Positions 26,655 to 33,817 of a stretch of DNA of 64,000 bases are shown piece by piece (within the stretch, counting starts at the first letter, position 1; each line of letters begins with the position of its first letter). The notes beneath the pieces were generated by a model. That model saw only the letters and a program-made list of their open reading frames with translations, was not told the origin of the DNA and searched no databases. Made by a program: the position numbers and the translations under genes. The stretch is from assembly GCA_038240605.1 (NCBI GenBank), contig JBBSDP010000007.1, positions 56,061 to 120,060 of the forward strand. The letters are read 5' to 3'. This stretch comes from JBBSDP01 sp038240605 (lineage in GTDB: Bacteria; Planctomycetota; Phycisphaerae; Tepidisphaerales; Tepidisphaeraceae).

Positions 26655-28556
26655 TTGGTCCCTTCCGTTCCTCCAACAAGCGGAATATGCTCGCGTCAGC
26701 TGAACGAACATCTGCACAGCGCGAGCGCGGCAATCCACGCCCCAAACCCGGTCGGCCGCGAGGTTGTATTACCGCTGGGCCTCTCCCCAGAACTCCCGTC
26801 CCCCGCCGCAGCGGTTTACCTCCAGGAGCGGTGTGCGCGCCATCTCGTGCAATTCTTCCAGAAGAAAGGACTGGCCGCACTTAAGGATGAGGATCGGCGC
26901 GAGGAATGGTACGACGACTGGATCGCGTATCAGGCAGAGCATCAGCTCTACGCAACGCTCCTCACGCCCCGCGGCCGCTCATCGTCGTCATCCGAAGAAT
27001 CCTTTGATCTGCTCCGTTACGCTCGATTTCTCGAGCTGATCGCTTACTTCAGCCCCGCGCACGGGTACAGCCTTCAGGTCACGTTCCTGGGGTTGTTCCC
27101 GATCCTCATCAGCGGCAGCGACGCCCTGAAGGCCGAGGCGCTCGCGACGCTGAAGGCGGGCGGGCTCTTCGCCCTGGGAGTCTCGGAGCGCGCGCACGGC
27201 TCGGACCTGCTGGCCAACGAGTTCCGCGTCAGCGAATCTGAAGACGGACGTCTGCTTGCGAGCGGAATCAAGTATTACATCGGCAATTCCAACGTCGCCC
27301 GGATGATCTGCGTGCTGGCGTCGCGAAAGAAGTCCGCAATCGCCGGCAAGCGACCCCGACGCGCCACGCCCGTTCTGTTCGCGCTTCGACCCGAACGCGC
27401 CGCCGGCTTTCAGGACCACCGCAAGATTCGCACGTTCGGCGTCCGCGCCGCCCACGTCGGCGAATTTGCGCTGAACGATCAACCCCTCGACGCATCCGAC
27501 GTGATCGCGGAGGGTCGCGATGCGTGGGATGCGGTCATCGGCACAGTCACGCTCGGCAAATTCTTTCTCGGGTTCGGCTCGGTCGGCATCTGCGAGCACG
27601 CGTTCGCGGAGGCCATGGACCACGTCACGTCGCGCGTCCTCTACGGCAAGCCGGTCGTGGCGATGCCGCACATTCGACTGATGATCGCCGAGGCATACGC
27701 CCGGCTTACCGCCATGAAGCTCTACGCCTACCGCGCGCTCGACTACGTTCACGCCGCCCGCGCCGCGGATCGCCGTCACATCCTCTTCTGCGCGGTTCAA
27801 AAGGCGAGGGTCAGCACCGAGGGAACGCGGGTCATGGCGTTGCTGCTGGAATGCATGGGCGCCAGGGGATTCGAATCAGACACTTACTTCGAGATGGCCC
27901 TCCGCGACGTTCAGCTCATCCCCGGCCTGGAGGGAAGCACGCATTTCAACATCAACCTGACCGCGCAATTCATCCCGCGCTACTTCTCACAGCTCGTTCC
28001 AGAGTTGGGCGAGCCCTCCGCAATCGGTACGCTAGACGGAGCGGGTCGAGAAAATCCTTTTCTGATGGACAAGCCGGAGGGGGCGATCCGCACGATCGGC
28101 TTTCCACCACCACTCAGAGCGTACGAGTCGCTGCTTGACGTGCCAAACGTGCGGCGTTTCGTGCGGCAGATAACGGCGTTTGGGCGGCTTCCGCACGGCG
28201 GCCTCCCTGGCCGTGCGGTGGACGACGGAGCCGCGATGGTGCTGGCCCAGGGTCGATGTCAGGCGATCGTTGCCTATGGCCAGTTGGTGGCCGAACAGTG
28301 TGCGATCCTGAAGGTCTCCCGCGAGCTCGTATCGATCATCTTTCAAGTGCTCGTCACCGACATGAACGTCGCCGCGCTCGCGCTCGGCTCTTTGCCGGAG
28401 CTCGACCCCATGGAAACAAAGTGGGTTCGGCGGCTGTTCATCCCAGCCCGTGCCACCGCCGAGGAATGGGAAGCAGTCGCGCAACAGGCCACGGCCACGA
28501 CGGCCCTCGGGGGCCCGCCGCGCCCGACGCCTCCTCCTTTAAGCCCTGTCGGATGA
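26655..28556 (+). CDS. Acyl-CoA dehydrogenase family protein
   Basis: This protein of about 630 residues belongs to the acyl-CoA dehydrogenase superfamily. Visible family features are the flavin-contact segment ALGVSERAHGSDLLANEFRV, a central beta domain with ATPVLFALRPERAAGFQDHRKIRTFGV, and the helical C-terminal domain (RVLYGKPVVAMPHIRLMIAEAYARLTAMKLYAYRALDYVHAARA). A DVQLIPGLEGSTHFN segment matches the usual catalytic-region helix. The extra N-terminal domain and the long C-terminal tail (about 480-633) make it like the larger ACAD forms. The start is unclear: no ATG or GTG precedes the conserved part, so a TTG at 26655 directly after the oxidase gene is taken. Confidence 0.82.
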   Translation: MVPSVPPTSGICSRQLNEHLHSASAAIHAPNPVGREVVLPLGLSPELPSPAAAVYLQERCARHLVQFFQKKGLAALKDEDRREEWYDDWIAYQAEHQLYATLLTPRGRSSSSSEESFDLLRYARFLELIAYFSPAHGYSLQVTFLGLFPILISGSDALKAEALATLKAGGLFALGVSERAHGSDLLANEFRVSESEDGRLLASGIKYYIGNSNVARMICVLASRKKSAIAGKRPRRATPVLFALRPERAAGFQDHRKIRTFGVRAAHVGEFALNDQPLDASDVIAEGRDAWDAVIGTVTLGKFFLGFGSVGICEHAFAEAMDHVTSRVLYGKPVVAMPHIRLMIAEAYARLTAMKLYAYRALDYVHAARAADRRHILFCAVQKARVSTEGTRVMALLLECMGARGFESDTYFEMALRDVQLIPGLEGSTHFNINLTAQFIPRYFSQLVPELGEPSAIGTLDGAGRENPFLMDKPEGAIRTIGFPPPLRAYESLLDVPNVRRFVRQITAFGRLPHGGLPGRAVDDGAAMVLAQGRCQAIVAYGQLVAEQCAILKVSRELVSIIFQVLVTDMNVAALALGSLPELDPMETKWVRRLFIPARATAEEWEAVAQQATATTALGGPPRPTPPPLSPVG

Positions 28557-28614
28557 CGAAGTCGCCTGTAGACTACGACCGACTCCGCATCGACGGAACG
28601 CGAAAGGAAGTGAC

Positions 28615-28833
28615 ATGAGTAATCACGTCTTCAAGGTGACCGAGCTGACCGGCACATCGCCCACGAGCGTTGAAGAAGCCGTCAGCCATGCGATCGAGCG
28701 CGCCGCCAGGACGCTGCGTCACCTCAAGTGGTTCGAGGTGATCGAAACGCGCGGCGCCATCGCCGACGGCAAGGTCTCCGAATGGCAGGTGACGATCAAG
28801 GTCGGCTTCGCCCTCGAGGACGAATCGTGCTGA
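28615..28833 (+). CDS. Dodecin flavin-binding protein
   Basis: Dodecin is a small protein that forms a hollow dodecamer and binds flavins in the cytoplasm, acting as a flavin buffer. The 72-residue sequence begins NHVFKVTELTGTSPTSVEEAV and continues IERAARTLRHLKWFEVIETRGAI, ending in a strand WQVTIKVGFALED. Length and strand-helix-strand-strand order match the family, including the tryptophan (Trp in KWFEV) that stacks on the flavin. A GAAAGGAAG-type Shine-Dalgarno precedes the ATG. Its stop lies inside a large hairpin listed next. Confidence 0.93.
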   Translation: MSNHVFKVTELTGTSPTSVEEAVSHAIERAARTLRHLKWFEVIETRGAIADGKVSEWQVTIKVGFALEDESC

Positions 28834-28895
28834 GTGCTGAGTGCTGAGAGAGGAAAGACGGATGCGCCTCCCTCTCAGCACTCAGAACTCAGCAC
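28827..28895 (+). terminator. Long hairpin after dodecin, built of GTGCTGA repeats
   Basis: Positions 28827-28850 (GTGCTGAG repeated almost three times, then AGAG) pair with 28872-28895 as a 24-bp stem with one G-A mismatch; the loop is 21 bases. A short TTTT at 28903-28906 follows. The 5' arm overlaps the last codons and stop of the dodecin gene. It may work as a terminator separating dodecin from tmRNA. The tandem GTGCTGA units make it look like a dispersed intergenic repeat, which cannot be tested from one copy. Confidence 0.6.
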
Positions 28896-28973
28896 CCAGC
28901 ACTTTTGTCGCTGAGTTGCCGGCCCCCTGGAACCGATATAGAGTTGCGGCGTATCATAAGTGAGACTTCCACC

Positions 28974-29329
28974 GGGGGCGATCGGTTTCGACCGGATGGC
29001 TTTGGTGGCGGTGGCATGCCGAGGACGCTCGTTGGCCTCGTTAATCAGCGAGCAAACCATAACTGCTAACAACAGTGGTTTTGAGTACGCAATGGCTGCC
29101 TAATTAATTAGGCAACCTCGGCACGGAGCGGACGCCCGCGACGCTTCGGCCGAAACAGCGGGCTGGCTGGGTCACTCGGTCGTTGGTGACACGGCGAGAA
29201 ACAGACGACTGGGCCCCGGCGCAGGCTGTCGATGGTCGACGCCGGGTTCGAGATCAAAATATCGACTACGCATGTAGAGGCCGCCATCGCGGTTGTTTCG
29301 GGACGGGGGTTCGATTCCCCCCGCCTCCA
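28974..29329 (+). ncRNA. ssrA: tmRNA, one-piece
   Basis: The tRNA-like ends pair: GGGGGCG at 28974-28980 with CGCCTCC at 29322-29328, followed by the discriminator A at 29329. The conserved 5' element reads ATCGGTTTCGACC and the T-arm is GGGGGTTCGATTCCCCC. The PK1 region GCATGCCGAGG...GTTGGCCTCGTTAATCAGCGAGC is followed by 11 bases and then the resume codon GCT at 29065. The encoded tag is ANNSGFEYAMAA with a TAA stop at 29101-29103. The 3' CCA is not encoded, so it must be added. tmRNA with SmpB rescues stalled ribosomes. The alternative GCA at 29052 would stop after five codons, so I reject it. Confidence 0.93.
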
Positions 29330-29336
29330 ATAAAAG

Positions 29337-29364
29337 TGCTCGCCGAAAGGCGAGCATTTTTATT
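29337..29364 (+). terminator. Rho-independent terminator of tmRNA
   Basis: An 8-bp stem TGCTCGCC (29337-29344) and GGCGAGCA (29349-29356) closes a GAAA tetraloop and is followed by TTTTTATT. It starts seven bases after the tmRNA 3' end, exactly where a terminator is expected. Confidence 0.9.
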
Positions 29365-29455
29365 GCCCTGAGCGAGCGCAGCGAATCGAACGGGCTCACT
29401 TCGAACGGGCCTCAACCTTCCGGCCATTCGCGGTTTCGGTTACACTGAGAGTTCG

Positions 29456-29776
29456 ATGCCAACGCCGAACCCAAACTCCTCCACGAACTCAGGCAACCGC
29501 GCCGGGCATCCCCGTAAATCGGGCGTCCGGCGTAACGGGCGCGCAAAGCCGACAAATCTCGAGGACGCCATCGTCTCCCTGGCAGCCGCCGGTAAGCTGG
29601 AGGGGGCAGGCCGCGCCGCGATTCGTGCTCAGCATCGCGCCGGATTGCCGGCAACATACTTGATCGGCAGGAATATCGTCGCCGAATATCCCGACGGACG
29701 TAAGGAGATTTTGCGCGCCCTCAAGCCAGTCGCTTACAAGATCCCGAAGGGGATCAAGAGGCTTCGCGGCGCATGA
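29456..29776 (+). CDS. Probable antitoxin partner of the downstream zeta-like toxin
   Basis: This 106-residue basic protein is not a family I can name with confidence. The first 35 residues are Ser/Asn/Arg-rich and probably disordered. The body has ALAAAGKLEGAG-like helices (LEDAIVSLAAAGKLEGAGRAAIRAQ), a strand LIGRNIVAEYPDGRKEILRAL, and a basic tail. Its last codon overlaps the start of the next gene (29773), as is usual in toxin-antitoxin pairs. It has the size and position of the small protein that accompanies the predicted ABC-type ATPase/zeta toxins. Confidence 0.6.
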   Translation: MPTPNPNSSTNSGNRAGHPRKSGVRRNGRAKPTNLEDAIVSLAAAGKLEGAGRAAIRAQHRAGLPATYLIGRNIVAEYPDGRKEILRALKPVAYKIPKGIKRLRGA

Positions 29777-30513
29777 TTCGCACGGCGGCGCCGAAGCTCC
29801 GGATGATTGCCGGCCCCAACGGCTCTGGCAAGAGTACGCTCTTCCGTTACTTGCGCAGCGAGTTCTCTTTCCCCTTTGGTTATTGTCTCAATCCAGATGA
29901 AATCGACCGTGAACTCCGGCTCACTTCCCGCCTGTACCTTGGAGGTTGGGGGATTGAGCTGGACGACGCAAGGCTCGCGAAATTCGTCCGGCGGCATGGA
30001 CTGGCTTCACGTTTGAAGGGTTCCCTGCCACGGTTAGACGGCAATTCGCTGGTCGTGGGCAAGGGTTATCGCCCTGGATACTTCACGTCAATCTTCTGTG
30101 ACCTTATGCGGCGCGACTGGATGTCGAAAGATGAATCATTCACCTTTGAAACGGTGATGTCTCACCCAGATCGGGTCGACCTGCTCAAAGTTGCGCGGCA
30201 GCGCGGATATCGAACTTACTTGTATTACGTTTGTGCCGACGATGTGCAGATTAACGCCGCGCGGATCGCGAGTCGCGTAGCGCAAGGAGGGCACGACGTG
30301 CCGCCGTCCACCATCGCCGAACGATACGTCCGTTCGCTGGCGATGCTTCCGGCCGCCATTCTTCGAAGCACCCGCGCCTATATTTTCGACAATTCTGGAA
30401 AATCGCACCGCCTGATCGCGGAGTATCTTCTGGGAAAGCTTGTTGGGATCTCGGACGATCTGCCCCCTTGGTTTACAGATGTAGCGCTCAATCGAAGCAG
30501 GATTAAGCTCTGA
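29773..30513 (+). CDS. Zeta toxin-like / predicted ABC-type ATPase
   Basis: A 246-residue P-loop protein. The Walker A motif GPNGSGKST is at residues 14-22, followed by the typical YCLNPDEIDRELR and, at about 120-130, FTFETVMSHPDRVDLL. These are the hallmarks of the zeta-toxin-like kinases annotated as predicted ABC-type ATPases. Such proteins phosphorylate a nucleotide-sugar or other target and are toxic without their antitoxin. The overlap with the preceding basic small gene and their isolated position downstream of tmRNA suggest a mobile toxin-antitoxin module. The target is unknown. Confidence 0.8.
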   Translation: MIRTAAPKLRMIAGPNGSGKSTLFRYLRSEFSFPFGYCLNPDEIDRELRLTSRLYLGGWGIELDDARLAKFVRRHGLASRLKGSLPRLDGNSLVVGKGYRPGYFTSIFCDLMRRDWMSKDESFTFETVMSHPDRVDLLKVARQRGYRTYLYYVCADDVQINAARIASRVAQGGHDVPPSTIAERYVRSLAMLPAAILRSTRAYIFDNSGKSHRLIAEYLLGKLVGISDDLPPWFTDVALNRSRIKL

Positions 30514-30761
30514 CCTCCCCTACCACCTACTCAGCCGCCGTCACTTCACTTGGCTCATCAACGACAATTATTAGCGGCACTGTCGGCAATGTGTCAGGAG
30601 ATCACGCCATTACTCAGATCGACTTGGTCAGCTTTCAGAGTGGGACTGCGGCAGCGAACGTGCCCTATTTCAATAGCATGTCGATAACCCCGGAGCCGGG
30701 ATCGCTCGGATTGATCGGCCTTGCAGGTCTGAGCCTGCTAGCCCGCTACAGGCGTTCATAG
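30507..30761 (+). pseudogene. C-terminal fragment of a PEP-CTERM protein
   Basis: A frame with no ATG start runs from a TAA at 30504-30506 to a TAG at 30759-30761. It encodes about 80 residues of Thr/Ser-rich beta-type sequence ending TPEPGSLGLIGLAGLSLLARYRRS: a PEP box, a hydrophobic segment and a basic end. This is the PEP-CTERM cell-surface sorting signal processed by an exosortase. The absence of any start or signal peptide means the N-terminal part is missing. It directly follows the zeta-toxin gene and overlaps its last codons, which suggests that the module interrupted or replaced the upstream part. Confidence 0.7.
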
Positions 30762-31058
30762 GTTTCGACAATCGCCCCCAAAACGGTCCAATCACCCGAA
30801 TACGTCTTCGTGATGTTCGTCGCCGAATTGTTTGGCACCCTGATGCGACGGGCACTTCGATGGGCTGCGAATCCACCGCTCCTTCACCGCGCTCCCGGGA
30901 CGCCTAACACCACGGTGAATCTCGACTTTGTGCTAGCGCCCAATATTCAAGAGGGTGCGCCCACCGTTTCCCGTAAACGGTCTGGCGCATCGGATGTCAA
31001 TGCCCCCCCCTGGTAGGTGCTATCCCTCTATCCAGGTCCCTCGTTCGTCTCCATCCTG

Positions 31059-31087
31059 TTGGGCCACTCCACAACATTCGCTATAAC
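31059..31087 (+). promoter_or_regulatory. Possible sigma70-type promoter of the carbohydrate operon
   Basis: TTGGGC at 31059-31064 and TATAAC at 31082-31087 are separated by 17 bases, a good fit to sigma70 spacing. The predicted start near 31094 leaves a leader of about 70 bases before the decarboxylase-like gene. The -35 box is weak. Confidence 0.35.
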
Positions 31088-31092
31088 TCCTT

Positions 31093-31132
31093 GCGCGGAG
31101 GGCTGGGAGCAGCCCGGAAACGTGCCGGGCGC
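31093..31132 (+). promoter_or_regulatory. Leader with two competing hairpins
   Basis: GGGCT (31100-31104) pairs with AGCCC (31111-31115), and CCCGG (31113-31117) pairs with CCGGG (31125-31129). They share CCC at 31113-31115, so they are mutually exclusive. GCGC at 31093-31096 and 31129-31132 could close an outer stem. It lies just downstream of the predicted transcription start, consistent with regulation or a stability element, but no known riboswitch is recognised. Confidence 0.25.
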
Positions 31133-31167
31133 TCGAAGCCACATCGATTCTTCAGAGGTTACGTCGC

Positions 31168-31878
31168 ATGAAGACCGTGGTGCAGATCTCTCTCGACGTT
31201 GTCACGATTGACGAGGCCGTTTCAACCGCGGAAATGGCGATGCGAGCCGGCGTGGACTGGCTGGAGGCGGGGACGCCGCTCATCATCGCGGAAGGGATGA
31301 ACGGCGTGCGGGCGCTGCGGCAGCGCTTCCCGCTGGTTCCAATCGTCGCGGACCTCAAGACGATGGATGGGGGTTACCTGGAAGCGGAGCTGATGGCGAA
31401 GGCCGGGGCGACGCACGTCGTCGTCATGGCCCGTGCCCACGAGGAGACGATTCGCTGCGTGGTCAAGGCGGGGCGCGATTACAACGTGAAGGTGATGGGT
31501 GATAATCTCGCCTGTTCGGACATGGTCGCCGGCGCCAAGGAGATGGAATACCTCGGCTGCGACTTTGTGATTCACCATATTGGGTATGACGAACGCCGGG
31601 GTATTGCCGCGCGCGGCGAACGGATGCCCAGCCCGCTCGATCAACTGCGCGAAGTTGTGGCGGCGGTCAGTGTGCCGGTGCAGGCGGTGGGCGGGTTGAG
31701 CATCGAGCAGGCGGTGCGCACGCCGGAGTATGGCGCACCACTCGTGGTGCTGGGCGCCCCCCTGACAATCGATGCCGAGAGCTTTAAGACCGCTTCGGGC
31801 GACGTCGAGTCATCCCTCCGGCTGATCTGTCAAAAGGTTCACGCATTCGGCGACGTACGAATTGATAAAAAGCGATGA
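31168..31878 (+). CDS. Hexulose-6-phosphate synthase / 3-keto-L-gulonate-6-phosphate decarboxylase family protein
   Basis: A TIM-barrel enzyme of the orotidine-phosphate-decarboxylase suprafamily. The first strand QISLDVVTIDEAV and the DLKTMDGGYLEAELMAKAGATHVVVMA segment, containing the Asp-x-Lys-x-x-Asp active-site pattern, fit the hexulose-phosphate synthase/KGPDC group. HHIGYDERRG carries the later His. It is slightly longer than most (236 residues). Reactions would be either aldol condensation of formaldehyde with ribulose-5-phosphate or decarboxylation of a keto-gulonate phosphate. The sugar-oxidising neighbours make the decarboxylase reading likelier, but this is inference. Confidence 0.8.
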   Translation: MKTVVQISLDVVTIDEAVSTAEMAMRAGVDWLEAGTPLIIAEGMNGVRALRQRFPLVPIVADLKTMDGGYLEAELMAKAGATHVVVMARAHEETIRCVVKAGRDYNVKVMGDNLACSDMVAGAKEMEYLGCDFVIHHIGYDERRGIAARGERMPSPLDQLREVVAAVSVPVQAVGGLSIEQAVRTPEYGAPLVVLGAPLTIDAESFKTASGDVESSLRLICQKVHAFGDVRIDKKR

Positions 31879-31890
31879 CTCTCACTTTCT

Positions 31891-31927
31891 CCTTGGCGTC
31901 TTCGCGCCTTGGCGACTTGGCGGTTCA
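31891..31927. repeat. Short CTTGGCG direct-repeat cluster
   Basis: Between the decarboxylase-like gene and the next start, CCTTGGCGTCTTCGCGCCTTGGCGACTTGGCGG contains CTTGGCG three times, with one CTTCGCG variant. It lies in the leader of the dehydrogenase and looks like a dispersed small intergenic repeat rather than a coding sequence. Confidence 0.4.
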
Positions 31928-31949
31928 CTCCCTCTCCCGAGGAATCAAT

Positions 31950-32972
31950 ATGAATCATCCTGGAGTCGTCAATTTTGCTCGCGAGAAGCACGCGGTGGAA
32001 ATTCGGGACATCCCTGAGCCGCAAATCGGTCCGGAGGACGTGCTTCTGGAAGTTGCGGCGGTGGGCGTGTGTGGGAGCGACCTGCATCAGTGGACCTGCG
32101 ACCATAGCTGGCCGGTCAATTACCCGGTGGTGCTCGGTCACGAATTTGCCGGCGTCGTCCGCAGGGCGGGAGCCGCCGCGGGCAAGTGGAAGGAAGGCGA
32201 CCGCGCAGTCAGCGAGACAGCGGCGGTGATCGACCCGACCAATCCGATGAGCCGGGCGGGACTCTACAACCTTGACCCGACGCGAAAGGGATTCGGTTAC
32301 GGCGTCAACGGCGCAATGACCCGCTACGTGCGCGTCCCCGCCCGTTGCCTGCATCACGTTCCCGAATCCCTTCCACTGGAGATCGCCGCGCTCACCGAGC
32401 CGTGCTGTGTCGCGTACAACGCGGTCGTCAACAACGGCCGGATTCACCCCGGAGATCGTGTCGTCGTCTTCGGTCCCGGGCCGATTGGCCTGCTATGCGC
32501 CGCGGTGGCTCGGCTGAGCGGTGCGGAAGTGGCAATCGTTGGCCTCGAACGCGATCGCGTGCGTCTCGACATCGCCAGGCAGTATGGCTGCACGCCGATC
32601 GTCGATGGCTTGCAGGATTGGGTGAGCGAAGGAGATGGACTGGGCGTGGACGGCGCGATTGATGCGGCCGGGGTCTCAGCGACGCTCAAGGCCGCCATCG
32701 ATGTCGTGCGGCCGAACGGATGGGTCAGCAAGGTGGGATGGGGTCCACAGCCCCTTAACTTCTCGCTCGACCCGATGGTCCAGAAGAACATCACCCTCCA
32801 GGGAAGCTTCAGCCACAACTGGCCGATCTGGGAGCGCGTGATCCGACTGCTCGCCACCGGACGGCTCAACGTAAAGCCAGTTGTCGGTGGTATCTGGCCG
32901 CTGGCGGAATGGCACGAAGCGTTTGAGAAGATGCACAGTGGCGCAATTGCCAAAGCAGTGTTGAAGCCATAG
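31950..32972 (+). CDS. Zinc-type alcohol/sugar dehydrogenase (MDR family)
   Basis: A 340-residue medium-chain dehydrogenase resembling threonine/sorbitol dehydrogenases. The catalytic zinc ligands are in GVCGSDLHQW and GHEFAGVV, and VVVFGPGPIGLLCAAVA is the nucleotide-binding loop. The structural-zinc loop usually made of four close cysteines is replaced by a Cys-free stretch (AVIDPTNPMSRAGLYNLDPTRK). It probably oxidises a polyol or sugar acid using NAD(P). The start at 31950 follows an AGGAA. The gene lies between the decarboxylase-like protein and an SDR, suggesting one catabolic pathway. Confidence 0.85.
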   Translation: MNHPGVVNFAREKHAVEIRDIPEPQIGPEDVLLEVAAVGVCGSDLHQWTCDHSWPVNYPVVLGHEFAGVVRRAGAAAGKWKEGDRAVSETAAVIDPTNPMSRAGLYNLDPTRKGFGYGVNGAMTRYVRVPARCLHHVPESLPLEIAALTEPCCVAYNAVVNNGRIHPGDRVVVFGPGPIGLLCAAVARLSGAEVAIVGLERDRVRLDIARQYGCTPIVDGLQDWVSEGDGLGVDGAIDAAGVSATLKAAIDVVRPNGWVSKVGWGPQPLNFSLDPMVQKNITLQGSFSHNWPIWERVIRLLATGRLNVKPVVGGIWPLAEWHEAFEKMHSGAIAKAVLKP

Positions 32973-32999
32973 GCGGCAGAGCGAGACAAGGCGCCCGAC

Positions 33000-33770
33000 A
33001 TGCGATTGAAGGACAAGGTCATCATCGTCACCGGCAGCACGACTGGGGTCGGCGAGGCGATCGCACGACGTGCCGTTGCCGAAGGCGCGCGGGTGCTCGT
33101 TCACGGGCTGGAGCGGGAACTGGGCGAGCGCGTCGTGACTAGCCTGGAAGCGGGACGAGCCGCGCTGCACGTTGACGACCTTGCCGACGCCGAGGCGGGC
33201 CCGCGCATCGTCGATGCGGCGATCAAGTCGTTCGGGCAAATCGACGGCATCGTCAATAACGCGGCGATGATCCTCCGAAGCAATATCCAGACGACCGACG
33301 CCGTCCTCTTCGATCGCTGCATGGCGGTTAACGTGCGCGCCCCCATGCTCCTGATCAAAGCCGCCCTGCCGCACCTGAAGCAATCGCGGGGTTGCGTGCT
33401 GAACATCGGCTCGATCAACGGGTATTGCGGCGAGGCGAACCAGCTCGCCTACAGCGTTTCCAAAGGCGCGCTGATGACCCTGACGCGCAACCTGGCCGAT
33501 GCGTTCGGGCCGGACAAGGTGCGCGTGAATCAATTCAACCTTGGGTGGGTCCTCTCCCCCAATGAGTACAAGCTGAAGATCAGCGAGGGATTCCCGGCGG
33601 ACTGGCCCGATCATCCGCCGGCCGCGTTCGCGCCATCGGGGAAGATCATGTCGCCGGACCATATCGCGCAAGCCGCGGTTTATTGGCTCGGCGATGAGAG
33701 CCGTCCGGTATCCGGATCGGTGCTGGAGATCGAACAGTATCCCGTCATCGGGCGAAATCCGGTCAAGTAG
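33000..33770 (+). CDS. SDR-family oxidoreductase
   Basis: A classical short-chain dehydrogenase of 256 residues. The Rossmann motif TGSTTGVGEAIA binds NAD(P), NNAAMILRS follows, and the active site has Ser in NIGSINGYCG and the YxxxK pair in AYSVSKGALM. The C-terminal half is normal. Substrate is unknown; the context suggests a sugar or sugar-acid intermediate. It begins 27 bases after the dehydrogenase stop. Confidence 0.9.
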   Translation: MRLKDKVIIVTGSTTGVGEAIARRAVAEGARVLVHGLERELGERVVTSLEAGRAALHVDDLADAEAGPRIVDAAIKSFGQIDGIVNNAAMILRSNIQTTDAVLFDRCMAVNVRAPMLLIKAALPHLKQSRGCVLNIGSINGYCGEANQLAYSVSKGALMTLTRNLADAFGPDKVRVNQFNLGWVLSPNEYKLKISEGFPADWPDHPPAAFAPSGKIMSPDHIAQAAVYWLGDESRPVSGSVLEIEQYPVIGRNPVK

Positions 33771-33817
33771 CGGTTGGCATTTCAGTTTCTGTCGGCGACG
33801 GAATAAGGAGGACTCGT

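Larger units (their letters stand above)
30762..31167. other. Intergenic region before the carbohydrate operon
   Basis: No convincing gene in about 400 bases. Short frames exist on the plus strand (for example 30810-31016), but they have no recognisable composition or homology. The right end carries a likely promoter and a hairpin-rich leader, listed separately. Confidence 0.5.

Noticed and set aside
29052..29066. GCA as tmRNA resume codon, giving tag ANHNC
   Set aside because: It stops after five codons. The GCT 13 bases later sits exactly 11 bases after the PK1 3' strand, as in Escherichia coli, and gives a normal-length tag ending in AA.
30810..31016. 68-codon plus-strand frame upstream of the carbohydrate operon
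   Set aside because: No homology, poor ribosome binding site and low-complexity composition; considered intergenic.
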